Assembly: GCA_947591475.1 (NCBI GenBank)
Contig: CANQDE010000003.1
Coordinates: 186,001-250,000 of the forward strand
DNA from: an uncultured Alistipes sp.
GTDB lineage: Bacteria > Bacteroidota > Bacteroidia > Bacteroidales > Rikenellaceae
Length of the DNA: 64,000 nucleotides
Direction: 5' to 3'
This document shows, in pieces, positions 44,115 to 53,319 of this stretch (positions are counted from its first letter, which is position 1; each line of letters begins with the position of its first letter). The notes beneath the pieces are model-generated. The model was given only the letters and a program-made list of their open reading frames with translations, was not told where the DNA came from and did no database searches. The position numbers were made by a program, and so were the translations under genes.

Positions 44115-46037
44115 TCACTTTTCCAAATCGTCGAGCCAAATCGTCGCCATCGCATCCGAGGGCATCCGCCAGTCGCCGCGTGGCGAAAGCGCTACCGAAC
44201 CGACCTTCGGGCCGTCGGGCATCGCCGAACGTTTGAACTGTTGGGCGAAGAACCGCCGGAGAAAGACCGTCAGCCATTTGCGGATGGTCGCCCGATCGTA
44301 GCTGCCGCGGAAAGCCTGTTCGGCCAACAGCAGGATTTTGGCCGGACGATAACCCGCCCGCACGAAGTTATAAAGGAAAAAGTCGTGCAATTCGTACGGG
44401 CCGACCAAATCTTCGGTCTTTTGGGCGATTTTCCCGTCCGCATCGGCCGGCAGCAGCTCCGGACTGACCGGCGTGTCGATGATGTCCAGCAGCGTCGCGC
44501 GGGTCGCAGCGTCCGGCTCCGTGTCGGCCGCCCACTTCACCAAATGGCGGACGAGCGTTTTGGGAACCGATGCGTTGACGCCGTACATCGACATCTGATC
44601 GCCATTGTAGGTCGCCCAGCCGAGTGCCAACTCGCTCAAATCGCCGGTGCCGACGACCAATCCGCCTTCCATGTTGGCCGTGTCCATCAGTATCTGCGTG
44701 CGTTCGCGGGCCTGTGCGTTTTCGTAGGCCGCCGAACGGTCGGAAGCATCCAGTCCGATGTCGGAAAAATGTTGTTCGCAGGCTTTGCCGATGGGAATCT
44801 CGCGTACCGTAACCCCCAAACCGTGCATCAGCTCCAGTGCATTGTGATAGGTGCGTCCCGTGGTGCCGAACCCCGGCATGGTGATGCCGATGATCCCTTT
44901 GCGGTCGAGTTGCAGCAGATCGAACGTGCGCACGGCGACCAACAGAGCCAGCGTCGAATCCAGCCCGCCCGAGATGCCGATGACCGCTTTCGTGCTATGC
45001 GTGTGCTCCAAGCGGCGGGCCAATCCGTGCGCCTGTATATGAAACAGCTCTTCGCACCGTTCGTTGCGGCGCTTCTCGTCGTGCGGCACGAACGGCAGCG
45101 GGTCGATGTCGCGGTCGAGGGCCGCAGCCCGCAACCCCTCGGGCACCTCCATCTCGATGACCGTGTTTTCGGTCGTGGATTCGTTCATGCGGAACGAGGT
45201 GTTGCGACGTCGTTCGAACTCCAACCGTTCGATGTCCACATCCGCGACGGTCAGCCGTTCCTCCAACGAGAAACGCTCCGCTTCGCGCAGGATGATGCCG
45301 TTTTCGGCGATCAGCGCGTTACCGGCGAATACGAGGTCGGTCGACGATTCGCCGAATCCCGCCGAACAATAGACGTAGGCTGTGAGTGTGCGCGACGATT
45401 GCTGAGCCACCAACTGCCGCAGATAGTCGTATTTCCCTGCGCTTTCGGGCGAGGCCGAGAGGTTGAAGATGACTTTGGCTCCGTTTTGCGCCAGATGCGA
45501 CGAGGGCGGAACGGTCGTCCAGAGGTCTTCGCAGATTTCTACTCCGAATTCCACTCCGTTGACTTCGAAGGTCAGCCCCGCACCGAAATCGGCCTCTTGG
45601 CCGGCTACCCGAATGGTCTCGTCCTCGATGCCCGCGCCCGATGCGAACCAACGGGCTTCGTAAAATTCGGCGTAATTCGGAATGTAGGTTTTGGGGACGA
45701 CGCCCAGCACACGGCCTTGTGCGATGACGGCCGCGCAGTTGTAGAGGGACGAGCCGTGGCGCAGCGGCATGCCGACGATGAGTGTCAGCGGCAGCTTGCG
45801 CGAGGCCTTGACGATCTCCGACAACGCGTGGTCGGCGGCATCGAGCAGCGCGGATTGCAGGAACAGGTCGCCGCAGGTGTAGGCCGTAACGGCCAACTCG
45901 GGATAGACCACGATTTCGACCCCGCGTTGGGCGGCTTGCTCCGCCAGCGCGATGATGCGTTCGGCGTTGGCCGTGCAGTCGGCGACGCTTACGTGCGGAA
46001 TGGCTGCCGCGACTTTGAGAAATCCGAAGTTGTCCAT
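44115..46037 (-). CDS. nadE: Glutamine-dependent NAD+ synthetase
   Basis: The ATG at 46037 gives 640 residues. The N-terminal glutaminase (CN-hydrolase) has the Glu in YPELAVTAYTCGDLF, Lys in PKTYIPNYAEFYEARWF and Cys in FGVEICEDLWTTVPPSS. The C-terminal synthetase has the PP-loop GISGGLDSTLAL and GTGDLSELALGWATYNGD. It amidates deamido-NAD+. Last gene of the OPT-small-pepT-nadE run (7 nt after pepT). Confidence 0.96.
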   Translation of the reverse strand: MDNFGFLKVAAAIPHVSVADCTANAERIIALAEQAAQRGVEIVVYPELAVTAYTCGDLFLQSALLDAADHALSEIVKASRKLPLTLIVGMPLRHGSSLYNCAAVIAQGRVLGVVPKTYIPNYAEFYEARWFASGAGIEDETIRVAGQEADFGAGLTFEVNGVEFGVEICEDLWTTVPPSSHLAQNGAKVIFNLSASPESAGKYDYLRQLVAQQSSRTLTAYVYCSAGFGESSTDLVFAGNALIAENGIILREAERFSLEERLTVADVDIERLEFERRRNTSFRMNESTTENTVIEMEVPEGLRAAALDRDIDPLPFVPHDEKRRNERCEELFHIQAHGLARRLEHTHSTKAVIGISGGLDSTLALLVAVRTFDLLQLDRKGIIGITMPGFGTTGRTYHNALELMHGLGVTVREIPIGKACEQHFSDIGLDASDRSAAYENAQARERTQILMDTANMEGGLVVGTGDLSELALGWATYNGDQMSMYGVNASVPKTLVRHLVKWAADTEPDAATRATLLDIIDTPVSPELLPADADGKIAQKTEDLVGPYELHDFFLYNFVRAGYRPAKILLLAEQAFRGSYDRATIRKWLTVFLRRFFAQQFKRSAMPDGPKVGSVALSPRGDWRMPSDAMATIWLDDLEK

Positions 46038-46044
46038 ACGTGCG

Positions 46045-47262
46045 TTATTCGCTCCAAAGCGTTGCAAGGTTCAGAATGACCTGTTGCGCCTTGCGCATGG
46101 TCGTCAGCGAGCAGTATTCGAATTTGCCGTGGAAGTTCATGCCTCCCGTGAAGAGGTTGGGGCAGGGCAGTCCCATGAACGAAAGCCGTGCGCCGTCCGT
46201 GCCGCCTCGAATCGGCCGTACGAGCGGTTTTACACCGGCCATCTTCATGGCTTGCAGCGCCTTGTCGATTACCTGCGGATGGGGTTCGACCATCTTGCGC
46301 ATGTTGAAATACTGGTCTTTCAGAATCAGATTCAGCACCCCGTCGCCGTACTTCTTTTTGAGCAGATCGACGCACGACCACAGAAAGACCTTGCGTGCCT
46401 CGAACCGGTCGGCGTCGTGGTCGCGGATGATGTAGCTGACCGTCGCCTGCTCGACCGTGCCGTTCAGCCCGACGCAGTGATAGAAGCCTTCGTAACCCTC
46501 GGTGTGTTCCGGACGTTCCGCCTCGGGAAGCAGACGCTGCAGGTCGCAGGCCACCTCGATGGCGTTAATCATCTTGTTTTTGGCATAGCCCGGGTGGACG
46601 TTGCGTCCTTGAATCTCGATTTTGGCGCTGGCAGCGTTGAAGTTTTCGTACTCCAATTCGCCCTCCATGCCGCCGTCGACCGTGTAGGCGAAGTCGGCGC
46701 CGAACGCCTTGACGTCGAAGAAATCGACGCCGCGGCCGATCTCCTCGTCGGGCGTGAATCCGATGCGGATTTTGCCGTGCCGCACCTCGGGATGGGTCAG
46801 CAGATATTCCGCCGCGGTCATGATTTCGGCTACACCGGCCTTGTCATCGGCCCCCAACAGCGTCGTACCGTCGGTATGGATGAGTGTATGGCCCTTGAAA
46901 AAGGCGAGTTCGGGAAACTCCGCGACGCGCATCGTGAGCTGGCCGTTCAGCACGATGTCGCTGCCGTCGTACTCCTCGATGATGCGGGGCTTGACCTCCG
47001 CGCCGCTCATGTCGGGCGAAGTGTCGACGTGCGCGATGAAGCCGATGACCGGCGCCTGCTCCAGCCCTTTCGAAGCGGGGATGGTGCCCATGACATAGCC
47101 GTATTGATCCATCGAGACCTCGGTCATGCCGAGCATCTGCATCTCGTCGCGCAGCGCGGCGAGCAACACTTTTTGTTTTTCGGTCGAAGGAAAAGTCGTG
47201 CTCTCCTCCGACGATTGCGTGTCGTAGGAGACGTATTTCAGAAATCGTTCTTTCAGTTCCAT
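46045..47262 (-). CDS. pepT: Tripeptide aminopeptidase PepT (M20)
   Basis: A 405-residue cytosolic zinc peptidase. Metal ligands are in IGFIAHVDTSPD, TTLLGADDKAG and FTPDEEIGRGVD; WSCVDLLKKKYG and the terminal GGTDGARLSFMGLPCPNLFTGG with FHGKFEY also fit PepT. It removes N-terminal residues from tripeptides, which suits its position downstream of an oligopeptide transporter. Confidence 0.96.
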   Translation of the reverse strand: MELKERFLKYVSYDTQSSEESTTFPSTEKQKVLLAALRDEMQMLGMTEVSMDQYGYVMGTIPASKGLEQAPVIGFIAHVDTSPDMSGAEVKPRIIEEYDGSDIVLNGQLTMRVAEFPELAFFKGHTLIHTDGTTLLGADDKAGVAEIMTAAEYLLTHPEVRHGKIRIGFTPDEEIGRGVDFFDVKAFGADFAYTVDGGMEGELEYENFNAASAKIEIQGRNVHPGYAKNKMINAIEVACDLQRLLPEAERPEHTEGYEGFYHCVGLNGTVEQATVSYIIRDHDADRFEARKVFLWSCVDLLKKKYGDGVLNLILKDQYFNMRKMVEPHPQVIDKALQAMKMAGVKPLVRPIRGGTDGARLSFMGLPCPNLFTGGMNFHGKFEYCSLTTMRKAQQVILNLATLWSE

Positions 47263-47266
47263 GGCG

Positions 47267-47464
47267 TCATGCTTTTTTATGATAATAGTTGTGCCAGTTC
47301 ACCAATCCTAACAATCCGTTGGCCGAATTTATCCAAGCCAGAAATTGGAGGATGCCGCTGGTCGGAGCATCGGCAAAAAGATAGATATACGCCAAACTGC
47401 CGATACCCGATACGATCAACAGCATGCTGGCAGCCAGCATCAGATAACCGAGCGTTTTTTTCAT
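47267..47464 (-). CDS. Small two-helix membrane protein
   Basis: A 65-residue protein with two hydrophobic segments (LGYLMLAASMLLIVSGIGSLAYIYLF and ILQFLAWINSANGLLGLV). It starts 1 nt past the OPT transporter stop and ends 4 nt before pepT, so it is part of the operon. Family unknown; the tight spacing is the main support. Confidence 0.7.
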   Translation of the reverse strand: MKKTLGYLMLAASMLLIVSGIGSLAYIYLFADAPTSGILQFLAWINSANGLLGLVNWHNYYHKKA

Positions 47465-47465
47465 G

Positions 47466-49472
47466 CTATGCCTCTTTTTTCGCCCGCATCGTGTGCCAAA
47501 TCATGTAGACGGCCAGCGCGATGTACATGGCCAGACCGGTCCATTCGGCGGCGTTTGACGATGCCCAATCGGAAAGATACCAATCTACCTCCAAGAATTT
47601 GAGCAGTGCGCTCACGACACCCATCAACGCGCCGCCGGCGATGAAGCCCGATGCAATCAACGTACCGCGGTCGAAGCGGGCTTTGTTCAGCGCCTTGTCC
47701 TGCGAACGGTTCGAAACGAACCATGCAATCAGACCGCCCACGACGAGCGGAGCGTTCAACTCCATCGGGATGAACATACCCAAGGCGAAAGCGAGGGCCG
47801 GAACGCCGATCGAGGTCAGCACCAGCGCCAAGGCCGCACCGCAGAAGTAGAGCATCCACGGCGTTTGCCCGCCGGTCATCAACGGTTGGATGACGGCCGC
47901 CATCGCGTTGGCCTGCGGAGCGACCAACGCCCCTTCGCCGACGAACCCATACGATTTGTTCAAGATAATCATGACGCCAGCGACGGTCGCCGCAGCAACG
48001 AATGTGCCGAGGAATTTCCAGGTCTCCTGCTTGCGGGGCGTCGTGCCGAGCCAGTAGCCGATTTTCAGGTCGGTGATGAATCCGCCCGCCATCGAGAGGG
48101 CCGTGCAGACCACGCCGCCGATTACCAGCGCGGCCGTCATGCCGGTCGTGCCGCTCAGCCCGACGCTTGCGAGGATGAGCGAGGCCAGAATCAAGGTCAT
48201 CAACGTCATGCCCGAAACGGGGTTGGTTCCGACGATTGCAATGGCATTGGCCGCTACGGTGGTGAAGAGGAACGCGATGACAAAGACAATCAGCAAGGCC
48301 GTAATCGATTGTACCCAACCGTCGAGCAGCCCGAAGTGGAAGAAGACGAACACGCAGACGAGCGTGGCGATCAGAAACGACAGGATGCGCCGCATCGGCA
48401 GGTCGCGCTGGGTGCGTTCGACGGATGCGGCGGTCTGGCTGCCGCCCTTTCCGCCGAACTCCGAAACGGCGAGCCCGATGGCCTGCCGGATGATTTTCGA
48501 TTGACGGACGATGCCGATGATACCGGCCATAGCGATGCCGCCGATGCCGATGGGTTTACCGATGTAAGCGAACAGATTTTCGGGCGTAAACAGTGCCTGC
48601 GGGTCAGCCAGCAGGTCGGGGCGCGTGATGCCTAACAGCGAGGCCAGCGAAGCCGCGTCGATGCTTTCGGCAAGCGAGCCGACCAACGGCACGATGAGGA
48701 ACCACACCAAACACGAACCGGCGGTGATAATCATCGCGTATTTCAGTCCGATGATATACCCCAAGCCGAGCACGGCGGCCGAGGTGTTCAATCCGAATAC
48801 CACTTTGAATTTATCGGCGACCATCGAGCCCCATGCGCAGATGCGGGTCGAAACCGATTCCGTCCACAGCCCGAAGGTGCCGACCGCGAAGTCGTACAGT
48901 CCGCCCACGAGACCCGATATGGCCAGCAGTTTGGCTTGGTTGCCCCCTTTTTCGCCCGATACGAGCACTTCGGTCGTGGCCGTGGCTTCGGGGAAGGGGT
49001 ATTTGCCGTGCATCTCCTTGACGAAGTATTTGCGGAACGGGATCAGCAGCAGGATGCCTAATAATCCGCCGAACAGCGACGAAAGGAATACCTGCCAGAA
49101 GGCGGCGTCCAGTCCGAGGATATAGAGGGCCGGCAGGGTGAAGATGGCGCCGGCAACGATAACGCCCGACGAGGCGCCGATCGACTGAATGATGACGTTC
49201 TGCCCGAGCATGTTCTTTTTGCCCAATACATTGCCCATGCCGACCGCGATGATGGCGATGGGAATCGCCGCTTCGAAGACTTGTCCGACCTTCAGCCCGA
49301 GAAAGGCCGCGGCCGCCGAAAAGAGAATAGCCATCGCAACGCCCATGATGACCGAATAGGGGGTTACTTCGCGGGGCGAGGTCGAAGCAGGCATCAGCGG
49401 GGTGTAGGTTTCGCCCGGCTTGAGTTCCCGATAGGCATTTTCGGGCAGCGAGATATTGTTTTTTTGTTCCAT
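47466..49472 (-). CDS. OPT-family oligopeptide transporter
   Basis: A 668-residue inner-membrane protein with about 14-16 helices. The N-terminal VTPYSVIMGVAMAILFSAAAAFLGLKVGQVFEAAIP and FPEATATTEVLVSGEKGG are typical of bacterial OPT/YSL transporters, as is GTNPVSGMTLMTLI. It probably takes up oligopeptides. It heads the operon with a small membrane protein, the PepT peptidase and nadE. No clear -7 box in the 130-nt gap upstream (49473-49602). Confidence 0.92.
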   Translation of the reverse strand: MEQKNNISLPENAYRELKPGETYTPLMPASTSPREVTPYSVIMGVAMAILFSAAAAFLGLKVGQVFEAAIPIAIIAVGMGNVLGKKNMLGQNVIIQSIGASSGVIVAGAIFTLPALYILGLDAAFWQVFLSSLFGGLLGILLLIPFRKYFVKEMHGKYPFPEATATTEVLVSGEKGGNQAKLLAISGLVGGLYDFAVGTFGLWTESVSTRICAWGSMVADKFKVVFGLNTSAAVLGLGYIIGLKYAMIITAGSCLVWFLIVPLVGSLAESIDAASLASLLGITRPDLLADPQALFTPENLFAYIGKPIGIGGIAMAGIIGIVRQSKIIRQAIGLAVSEFGGKGGSQTAASVERTQRDLPMRRILSFLIATLVCVFVFFHFGLLDGWVQSITALLIVFVIAFLFTTVAANAIAIVGTNPVSGMTLMTLILASLILASVGLSGTTGMTAALVIGGVVCTALSMAGGFITDLKIGYWLGTTPRKQETWKFLGTFVAAATVAGVMIILNKSYGFVGEGALVAPQANAMAAVIQPLMTGGQTPWMLYFCGAALALVLTSIGVPALAFALGMFIPMELNAPLVVGGLIAWFVSNRSQDKALNKARFDRGTLIASGFIAGGALMGVVSALLKFLEVDWYLSDWASSNAAEWTGLAMYIALAVYMIWHTMRAKKEA

Positions 49473-49602
49473 AATCGAGGGTTTGTTCGGTTTGTTTTGG
49501 TGGAAGGCGTTTTATTCGGCGCTCGTCGGCTGTCCGTTTTTTAGGTAATGACCGGACGGCTCGCCGGAGCGAACTTCCAACGAGCCGGCGGTGGAACGGC
49601 TC

Positions 49603-49929
49603 TTATCGGTTGTCGCCGTTGCCGGAGATGCGGTGCCGTTCCATGCGCGAATGCAGTTTGTCGACATTCATCTGCGCCACCTCGTCCAGTTTGTAGCCGA
49701 GGTCGTGGGAGAGCGTCGCGCAGTACCACAATACATCGCCGATTTCCTTGACGATTTCGCGGCGTTTCTCCTCCGTAAATTCTTCGTGGCCGTCGCGGAT
49801 GACCTTTTTCACTTTGTCGGCCACTTCGCCCGCCTCGCCCGTCAGACCGAGCGTGGGATAGATGATGCGGCGGTTTTCGGGATAGATGGCCGTTTCCAAT
49901 GCGTGTTGTTGATATTCGTTGAGTGTCAT
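49603..49929 (-). CDS. MazG-like nucleotide pyrophosphohydrolase
   Basis: A 108-residue all-alpha NTP-PPase. The metal-binding ExxE...ExxD pattern is present: GLTGEAGEVADKVKK, then EIVKEIGDVLWYCATL. It is a single MazG domain, shorter than E. coli MazG. Such proteins hydrolyse NTP or dNTP to monophosphate, probably as house-cleaning enzymes. It has its own -7 box at 49949-49956. Confidence 0.9.
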   Translation of the reverse strand: MTLNEYQQHALETAIYPENRRIIYPTLGLTGEAGEVADKVKKVIRDGHEEFTEEKRREIVKEIGDVLWYCATLSHDLGYKLDEVAQMNVDKLHSRMERHRISGNGDNR

Positions 49930-49948
49930 GATAGATGGATTTTTCGGA

Positions 49949-49956
49949 CAAATTTA
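49949..49956 (-). promoter_or_regulatory. -7 box of the MazG-like gene
   Basis: Minus strand TAAATTTG, an exact TAnnTTTG match; the expected start is about 15 nt before the ATG. Confidence 0.6.
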
Positions 49957-49976
49957 GCGATTTTTCGGTTAAGTTC

Positions 49977-50007
49977 TTGTCGGAATGAAAAATTCGTTTT
50001 ATTTTTG
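49977..50007 (+). promoter_or_regulatory. Promoter of tRNA-Ala
   Basis: TTG (49977-49979), about 20 nt, then TATTTTTG (50000-50007), ending 9 nt before the tRNA. It diverges from the MazG-like promoter. Confidence 0.6.
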
Positions 50008-50016
50008 TACGCCGAC

Positions 50017-50090
<74 letters not shown>

Positions 50091-50131
50091 CAAAGAGAGG
50101 TGTCTGCGCTATGCGCAGACACCTCTCTTTG
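50091..50131. terminator. Perfect 19-bp inverted repeat after tRNA-Ala
   Basis: 50091-50109 and 50113-50131 are exact reverse complements with loop TAT, starting directly after the tRNA discriminator base. The murF stop on the other strand is 18 nt away. It has no long T-run, but it is well placed as a two-way terminator or a processing signal for the tRNA 3' end. Confidence 0.75.
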
Positions 50132-50148
50132 TGCGGATGATTCCGCGT

Positions 50149-51438
50149 TTACAAATCCACTATCACCTGCTCGAGCCCGATGCTGTGCGAACCTTTTATT
50201 AAGATGAGCGCATTCGATAGGGGAGAGGCCTTGAGTGCAGCTGCGAGTTCCGCTCGCGAAGGATAAAGCGAAATCCGTTCCGGTTGTTCCATTTTCGGGT
50301 GTTGAGGCGCGTCCTGCGAAGTAGCCCCTGCGAGCGAAGCGTATGCCTGTGCGTACTCCGGCCCGACTAAAAGCACCTGCACGTCCTCCTGCCGGGTCGC
50401 CAGCCGGATGATGTCGGCATGCTCTTGCAAAGACCATTCGCCCAACTCGAGCATGTCGCCCAAAATCAAGACGCGCCGTGCGCGAGGAGCCAACGGACGG
50501 CTTAAAAAATGCTCGATCGAAGCCCGCATACTCGATGGATTGGCGTTGTAACAATCGACAATCAACGTGTTTCGCTGCGTTTCGAGACGCTGCGAACGGT
50601 GGTTTTCGGGCAGGTAATCGGCAATGGCCCGCCGGATGTTTTCGTCCGGAACGCCGAACCGGCGTCCGATCACAATGGCAGCGGCGATGTTGAACCGATT
50701 GTAATCGCCCTCCAACCGGCTCTCGAATCCGTCGGCGATCGACGTGGCATAACGTTCTGCATGAAGCCGCGGATGTTCGGCAATCATTTCATTCAGAATC
50801 GGGTCTTCGGCGCGGACGAATGCCCAACCGCCCGAATCGTCGAGAAAATCGTAAAGCTCTCCTTTGCCGCGTCGCACTCCTTCGGGCCCGCCGAAACCCG
50901 CTAAATGGCAATGCCCGATGTTGGTGAGCAAACCGTAGTCGGGTTCGGCGATGGATGCTAATCGCGCGATTTCGCCGCAGGCACTGGCACCCATCTCGAC
51001 GATGCCGATTTGGATGTCGGAGGTCATCGAGAGCAGGGTGAGCGGCACGCCGATATGGTTGTTGAGGTTGCCGCGGGTGGCGTAGACCGTATAACGTTCG
51101 GCCAGCACACGGCTGACGAGCTCTTTGGTCGTCGTTTTGCCGTTGCTGCCCGCTATGGCCAAAATGGGGATGCCCAAGGCACGCCGATGCTCGTGGGCCA
51201 AATCCTGCAAGGCCTCCAAGGTGTTTTCCACCAAGAACATGCGTGGGTCGGTGGCGGCGATTGCCGGATCGTCCACTACGGCGCAAACGGCCCCTTTGTC
51301 GAGCGCGTCGGCTGCGAACCGGTTGCCGTCGAACGTGGCTCCGTGCAATGCGAAAAAAATCGACCCGGGTTCGATGCGGCGCGTGTCGGTCGAAACCTGC
51401 GGATGTTCGCAGTAAAGGTCGTAAAGTCGGTTTTCCAT
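50149..51438 (-). CDS. murF: UDP-MurNAc-tripeptide:D-Ala-D-Ala ligase
   Basis: The ATG at 51438 gives 429 residues. The N-terminal domain (VSTDTRRIEPGSIFFALHG) is followed by the Mur ligase P-loop AIAGSNGKTTTKELV and EMGASACGEIARL, then the C-terminal domain (VDCYNANPSSMRASIEHF, LGDMLELG). It adds D-Ala-D-Ala to the peptidoglycan precursor. Its start overlaps the manC stop by one base (TGATG). It is not in a mur cluster here. Confidence 0.95.
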   Translation of the reverse strand: MENRLYDLYCEHPQVSTDTRRIEPGSIFFALHGATFDGNRFAADALDKGAVCAVVDDPAIAATDPRMFLVENTLEALQDLAHEHRRALGIPILAIAGSNGKTTTKELVSRVLAERYTVYATRGNLNNHIGVPLTLLSMTSDIQIGIVEMGASACGEIARLASIAEPDYGLLTNIGHCHLAGFGGPEGVRRGKGELYDFLDDSGGWAFVRAEDPILNEMIAEHPRLHAERYATSIADGFESRLEGDYNRFNIAAAIVIGRRFGVPDENIRRAIADYLPENHRSQRLETQRNTLIVDCYNANPSSMRASIEHFLSRPLAPRARRVLILGDMLELGEWSLQEHADIIRLATRQEDVQVLLVGPEYAQAYASLAGATSQDAPQHPKMEQPERISLYPSRAELAAALKASPLSNALILIKGSHSIGLEQVIVDL

Positions 51439-52511
51439 CAGATGTGCTCTTCGCCGTTGTGGAATTTCACCTCGTCGATGAACTTTTTGATGTTCTGTTC
51501 GTCGGAGCGGGGGCAAATCATCAACACGTCGTCCGTGTCGACCACGATGTACTCTTTCAATCCGCTGATGACCGCGATTTTGTTCTTCGGGAGCGAAACG
51601 ATGCTGCTGCGCGTGTCATAGAGGAAGCACCCCTCCGACGGAATCGCATTGGCATAGCGGTCTTTGCGCGAATGCTGGTAGACCGACCCCCACGTCCCGA
51701 CGTCGCTCCAGCCGAACTCCCCGCAACGGACATATACGTTGTCGGCCTTCTCCATGATGCCGAAGTCGATGGAGATGGCGCGGCACTCGGCGAAGGCGAT
51801 TTCGACCGCCTGTTGTTCCGCGTCGGTGCCGGCCGCTTTTTGCACGGCGCTGAAAAGCGCATGATGTTCGGGCAGATAGTGGGCGAACGCCTCGATGATC
51901 GACCGGATTTTCCAGACGAAGATGCCCGAATTCCAGAAGAACTCGCCGCATTGCAGGAAGGTCTGGGCCAGTTCGAGGTCGGGTTTCTCGGTGAAGCATT
52001 TCACTTTGCTGATGGGCTTTGTGTCCGACACTTGGATATAGCCGTAGCCCGTGTCGGGGCGTGTCGGCTTGATGCCGACGGTCATCAACGCATCGTGCGC
52101 CTCGGCAAAGTCGAGACACTCGCCGATGATGCTGCGGAAGTCCTCTTCGTTGAGAATCAGGTGGTCGGACGGCGTAACGATCATCTTCGCATCGGGGTCT
52201 TTCGCCGCCAGCATGTAGGCGGCATAGGCGATGCAGGGGGCTGTGTTGCGTCCGACCGGTTCGCACAGCACCTGCCGTTCGTTCAGCTCGGGCAGATGTT
52301 CCAGTACGAGCGAACGATACTTGTGGTTGGTTACCACCATGAAGTTTTCCGGCGGAACAATTTTAGAAAATCGTTCGTAGGTCTGGCGGATGAACGATTT
52401 TCCGGTTCCGAGAATATCGAGAAATTGCTTGGGCCGGTTTTGGCGGCTTTGGGGCCAGAATCGGGAGCCGATGCCGCCGGCCATGATGATGCAATAGGTG
52501 GAGTTTGCCAT
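51438..52511 (-). CDS. manC: Mannose-1-phosphate guanylyltransferase
   Basis: A 357-residue nucleotidyltransferase with the signature IIMAGGIGSRFWPQSRQNRPKQFLDILG at the N-terminus. EPVGRNTAPCIAYAA, VTPSDHLI, GYGYIQ and FTEKPD complete the GDP-mannose pyrophosphorylase set. It lacks the C-terminal isomerase domain of longer ManC/AlgA proteins. GDP-mannose feeds glycan and fucose-nucleotide synthesis. Coupled to murF. Confidence 0.94.
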   Translation of the reverse strand: MANSTYCIIMAGGIGSRFWPQSRQNRPKQFLDILGTGKSFIRQTYERFSKIVPPENFMVVTNHKYRSLVLEHLPELNERQVLCEPVGRNTAPCIAYAAYMLAAKDPDAKMIVTPSDHLILNEEDFRSIIGECLDFAEAHDALMTVGIKPTRPDTGYGYIQVSDTKPISKVKCFTEKPDLELAQTFLQCGEFFWNSGIFVWKIRSIIEAFAHYLPEHHALFSAVQKAAGTDAEQQAVEIAFAECRAISIDFGIMEKADNVYVRCGEFGWSDVGTWGSVYQHSRKDRYANAIPSEGCFLYDTRSSIVSLPKNKIAVISGLKEYIVVDTDDVLMICPRSDEQNIKKFIDEVKFHNGEEHI

Positions 52512-52534
52512 AGAGGTTGTAAGAGATATGTTGA

Positions 52535-52566
52535 TTCGACAAAGTTAAAAATTTTTCGTAACTTTG
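52535..52566 (+). promoter_or_regulatory. Promoter of pssA
   Basis: TTCG (52535-52538), 20 nt, then TAACTTTG (52559-52566), ending 32 nt before the pssA ATG. Confidence 0.6.
52540..52547 (-). promoter_or_regulatory. -7 box of manC-murF
   Basis: Minus strand TAACTTTG, an exact TAnnTTTG match about 28 nt before the manC ATG. It lies 11 nt from the oppositely directed TAACTTTG of pssA. Confidence 0.6.
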
Positions 52567-52598
52567 CCGCCTGTTCCGTGATTAATTTGTCCCGAACC

Positions 52599-53306
52599 AT
52601 GAAAATAAGGTTGTTTACCATACCCAATCTGCTGACGCTGATGAATCTGTTGTGCGGGGCAATGGCTGTGCGCTCGGCATGGATGCTCGGCAATCTGACA
52701 GGGGCTTTCTGCTGGATTCTGGCGGCGGCCGTTTTCGACTTCTTCGACGGATTCGTGGCGCGGCTGCTGAAGTCGGATTCGGCGATCGGCGTGCAGCTGG
52801 ATTCGTTGGCCGACGATATTTCGTTCGGTTTCGCTCCTGCGGCCGTGCTCTATGCGCTTTACATACGGATGCCCGCAACCGGATGGGTGGGGGATAAGGC
52901 AGGGTTGATTGTCTTCGTTTTCAGCGCTTTCGCTGCGCTGCGTCTGGCCAAGTTCAACGTCGACGACACGCAACATACCGAGTTCTGCGGGCTGCCGACG
53001 CCCGCCGCGACCTTGCTCTGCACCTCCATCGCGATGCTGACCGAATTGCGCGGATGGATCGTGCCGCGCGAGGGGGTGTTGGTGCTGGCGGTGGTCGTGT
53101 CGTTGCTGATGATTTCGCCGATCCGGATGTTCTCGTTGAAGTTCAGCGGATTCGGATGGAAAGAAAACGAACTGCGCTACTCGTTTTTGGCTTTCTGCAT
53201 CGGGTGGATCGCCGTGTTGAGGGCCTGTTCGATTCCGGTCATTATCGTTGCGTATATCGTGATTTCGACCGTTCGTTGGCTTTTTGTCCGCAAGAAGGGT
53301 AAATAA
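52599..53306 (+). CDS. pssA: CDP-diacylglycerol-serine O-phosphatidyltransferase
   Basis: The ATG at 52599 gives 235 residues; the much longer open frame upstream is a shadow of manC and murF. The CDP-alcohol phosphotransferase motif DGxxARx8Gx3Dx3D is complete, from DGFVAR to DSLAD (about 47-69). Six or so membrane helices. It makes phosphatidylserine, the precursor of phosphatidylethanolamine. The next gene starts 13 nt downstream. Confidence 0.95.
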   Translation: MKIRLFTIPNLLTLMNLLCGAMAVRSAWMLGNLTGAFCWILAAAVFDFFDGFVARLLKSDSAIGVQLDSLADDISFGFAPAAVLYALYIRMPATGWVGDKAGLIVFVFSAFAALRLAKFNVDDTQHTEFCGLPTPAATLLCTSIAMLTELRGWIVPREGVLVLAVVVSLLMISPIRMFSLKFSGFGWKENELRYSFLAFCIGWIAVLRACSIPVIIVAYIVISTVRWLFVRKKGK

Positions 53307-53319
53307 ACCGAATCGTTGC

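Noticed and set aside
51243..52598. Long N-terminal extension of the pssA frame
   Set aside because: The stretch lies antisense to manC and murF. The promoter at 52535-52566 and the conserved N-terminus place the start at 52599.
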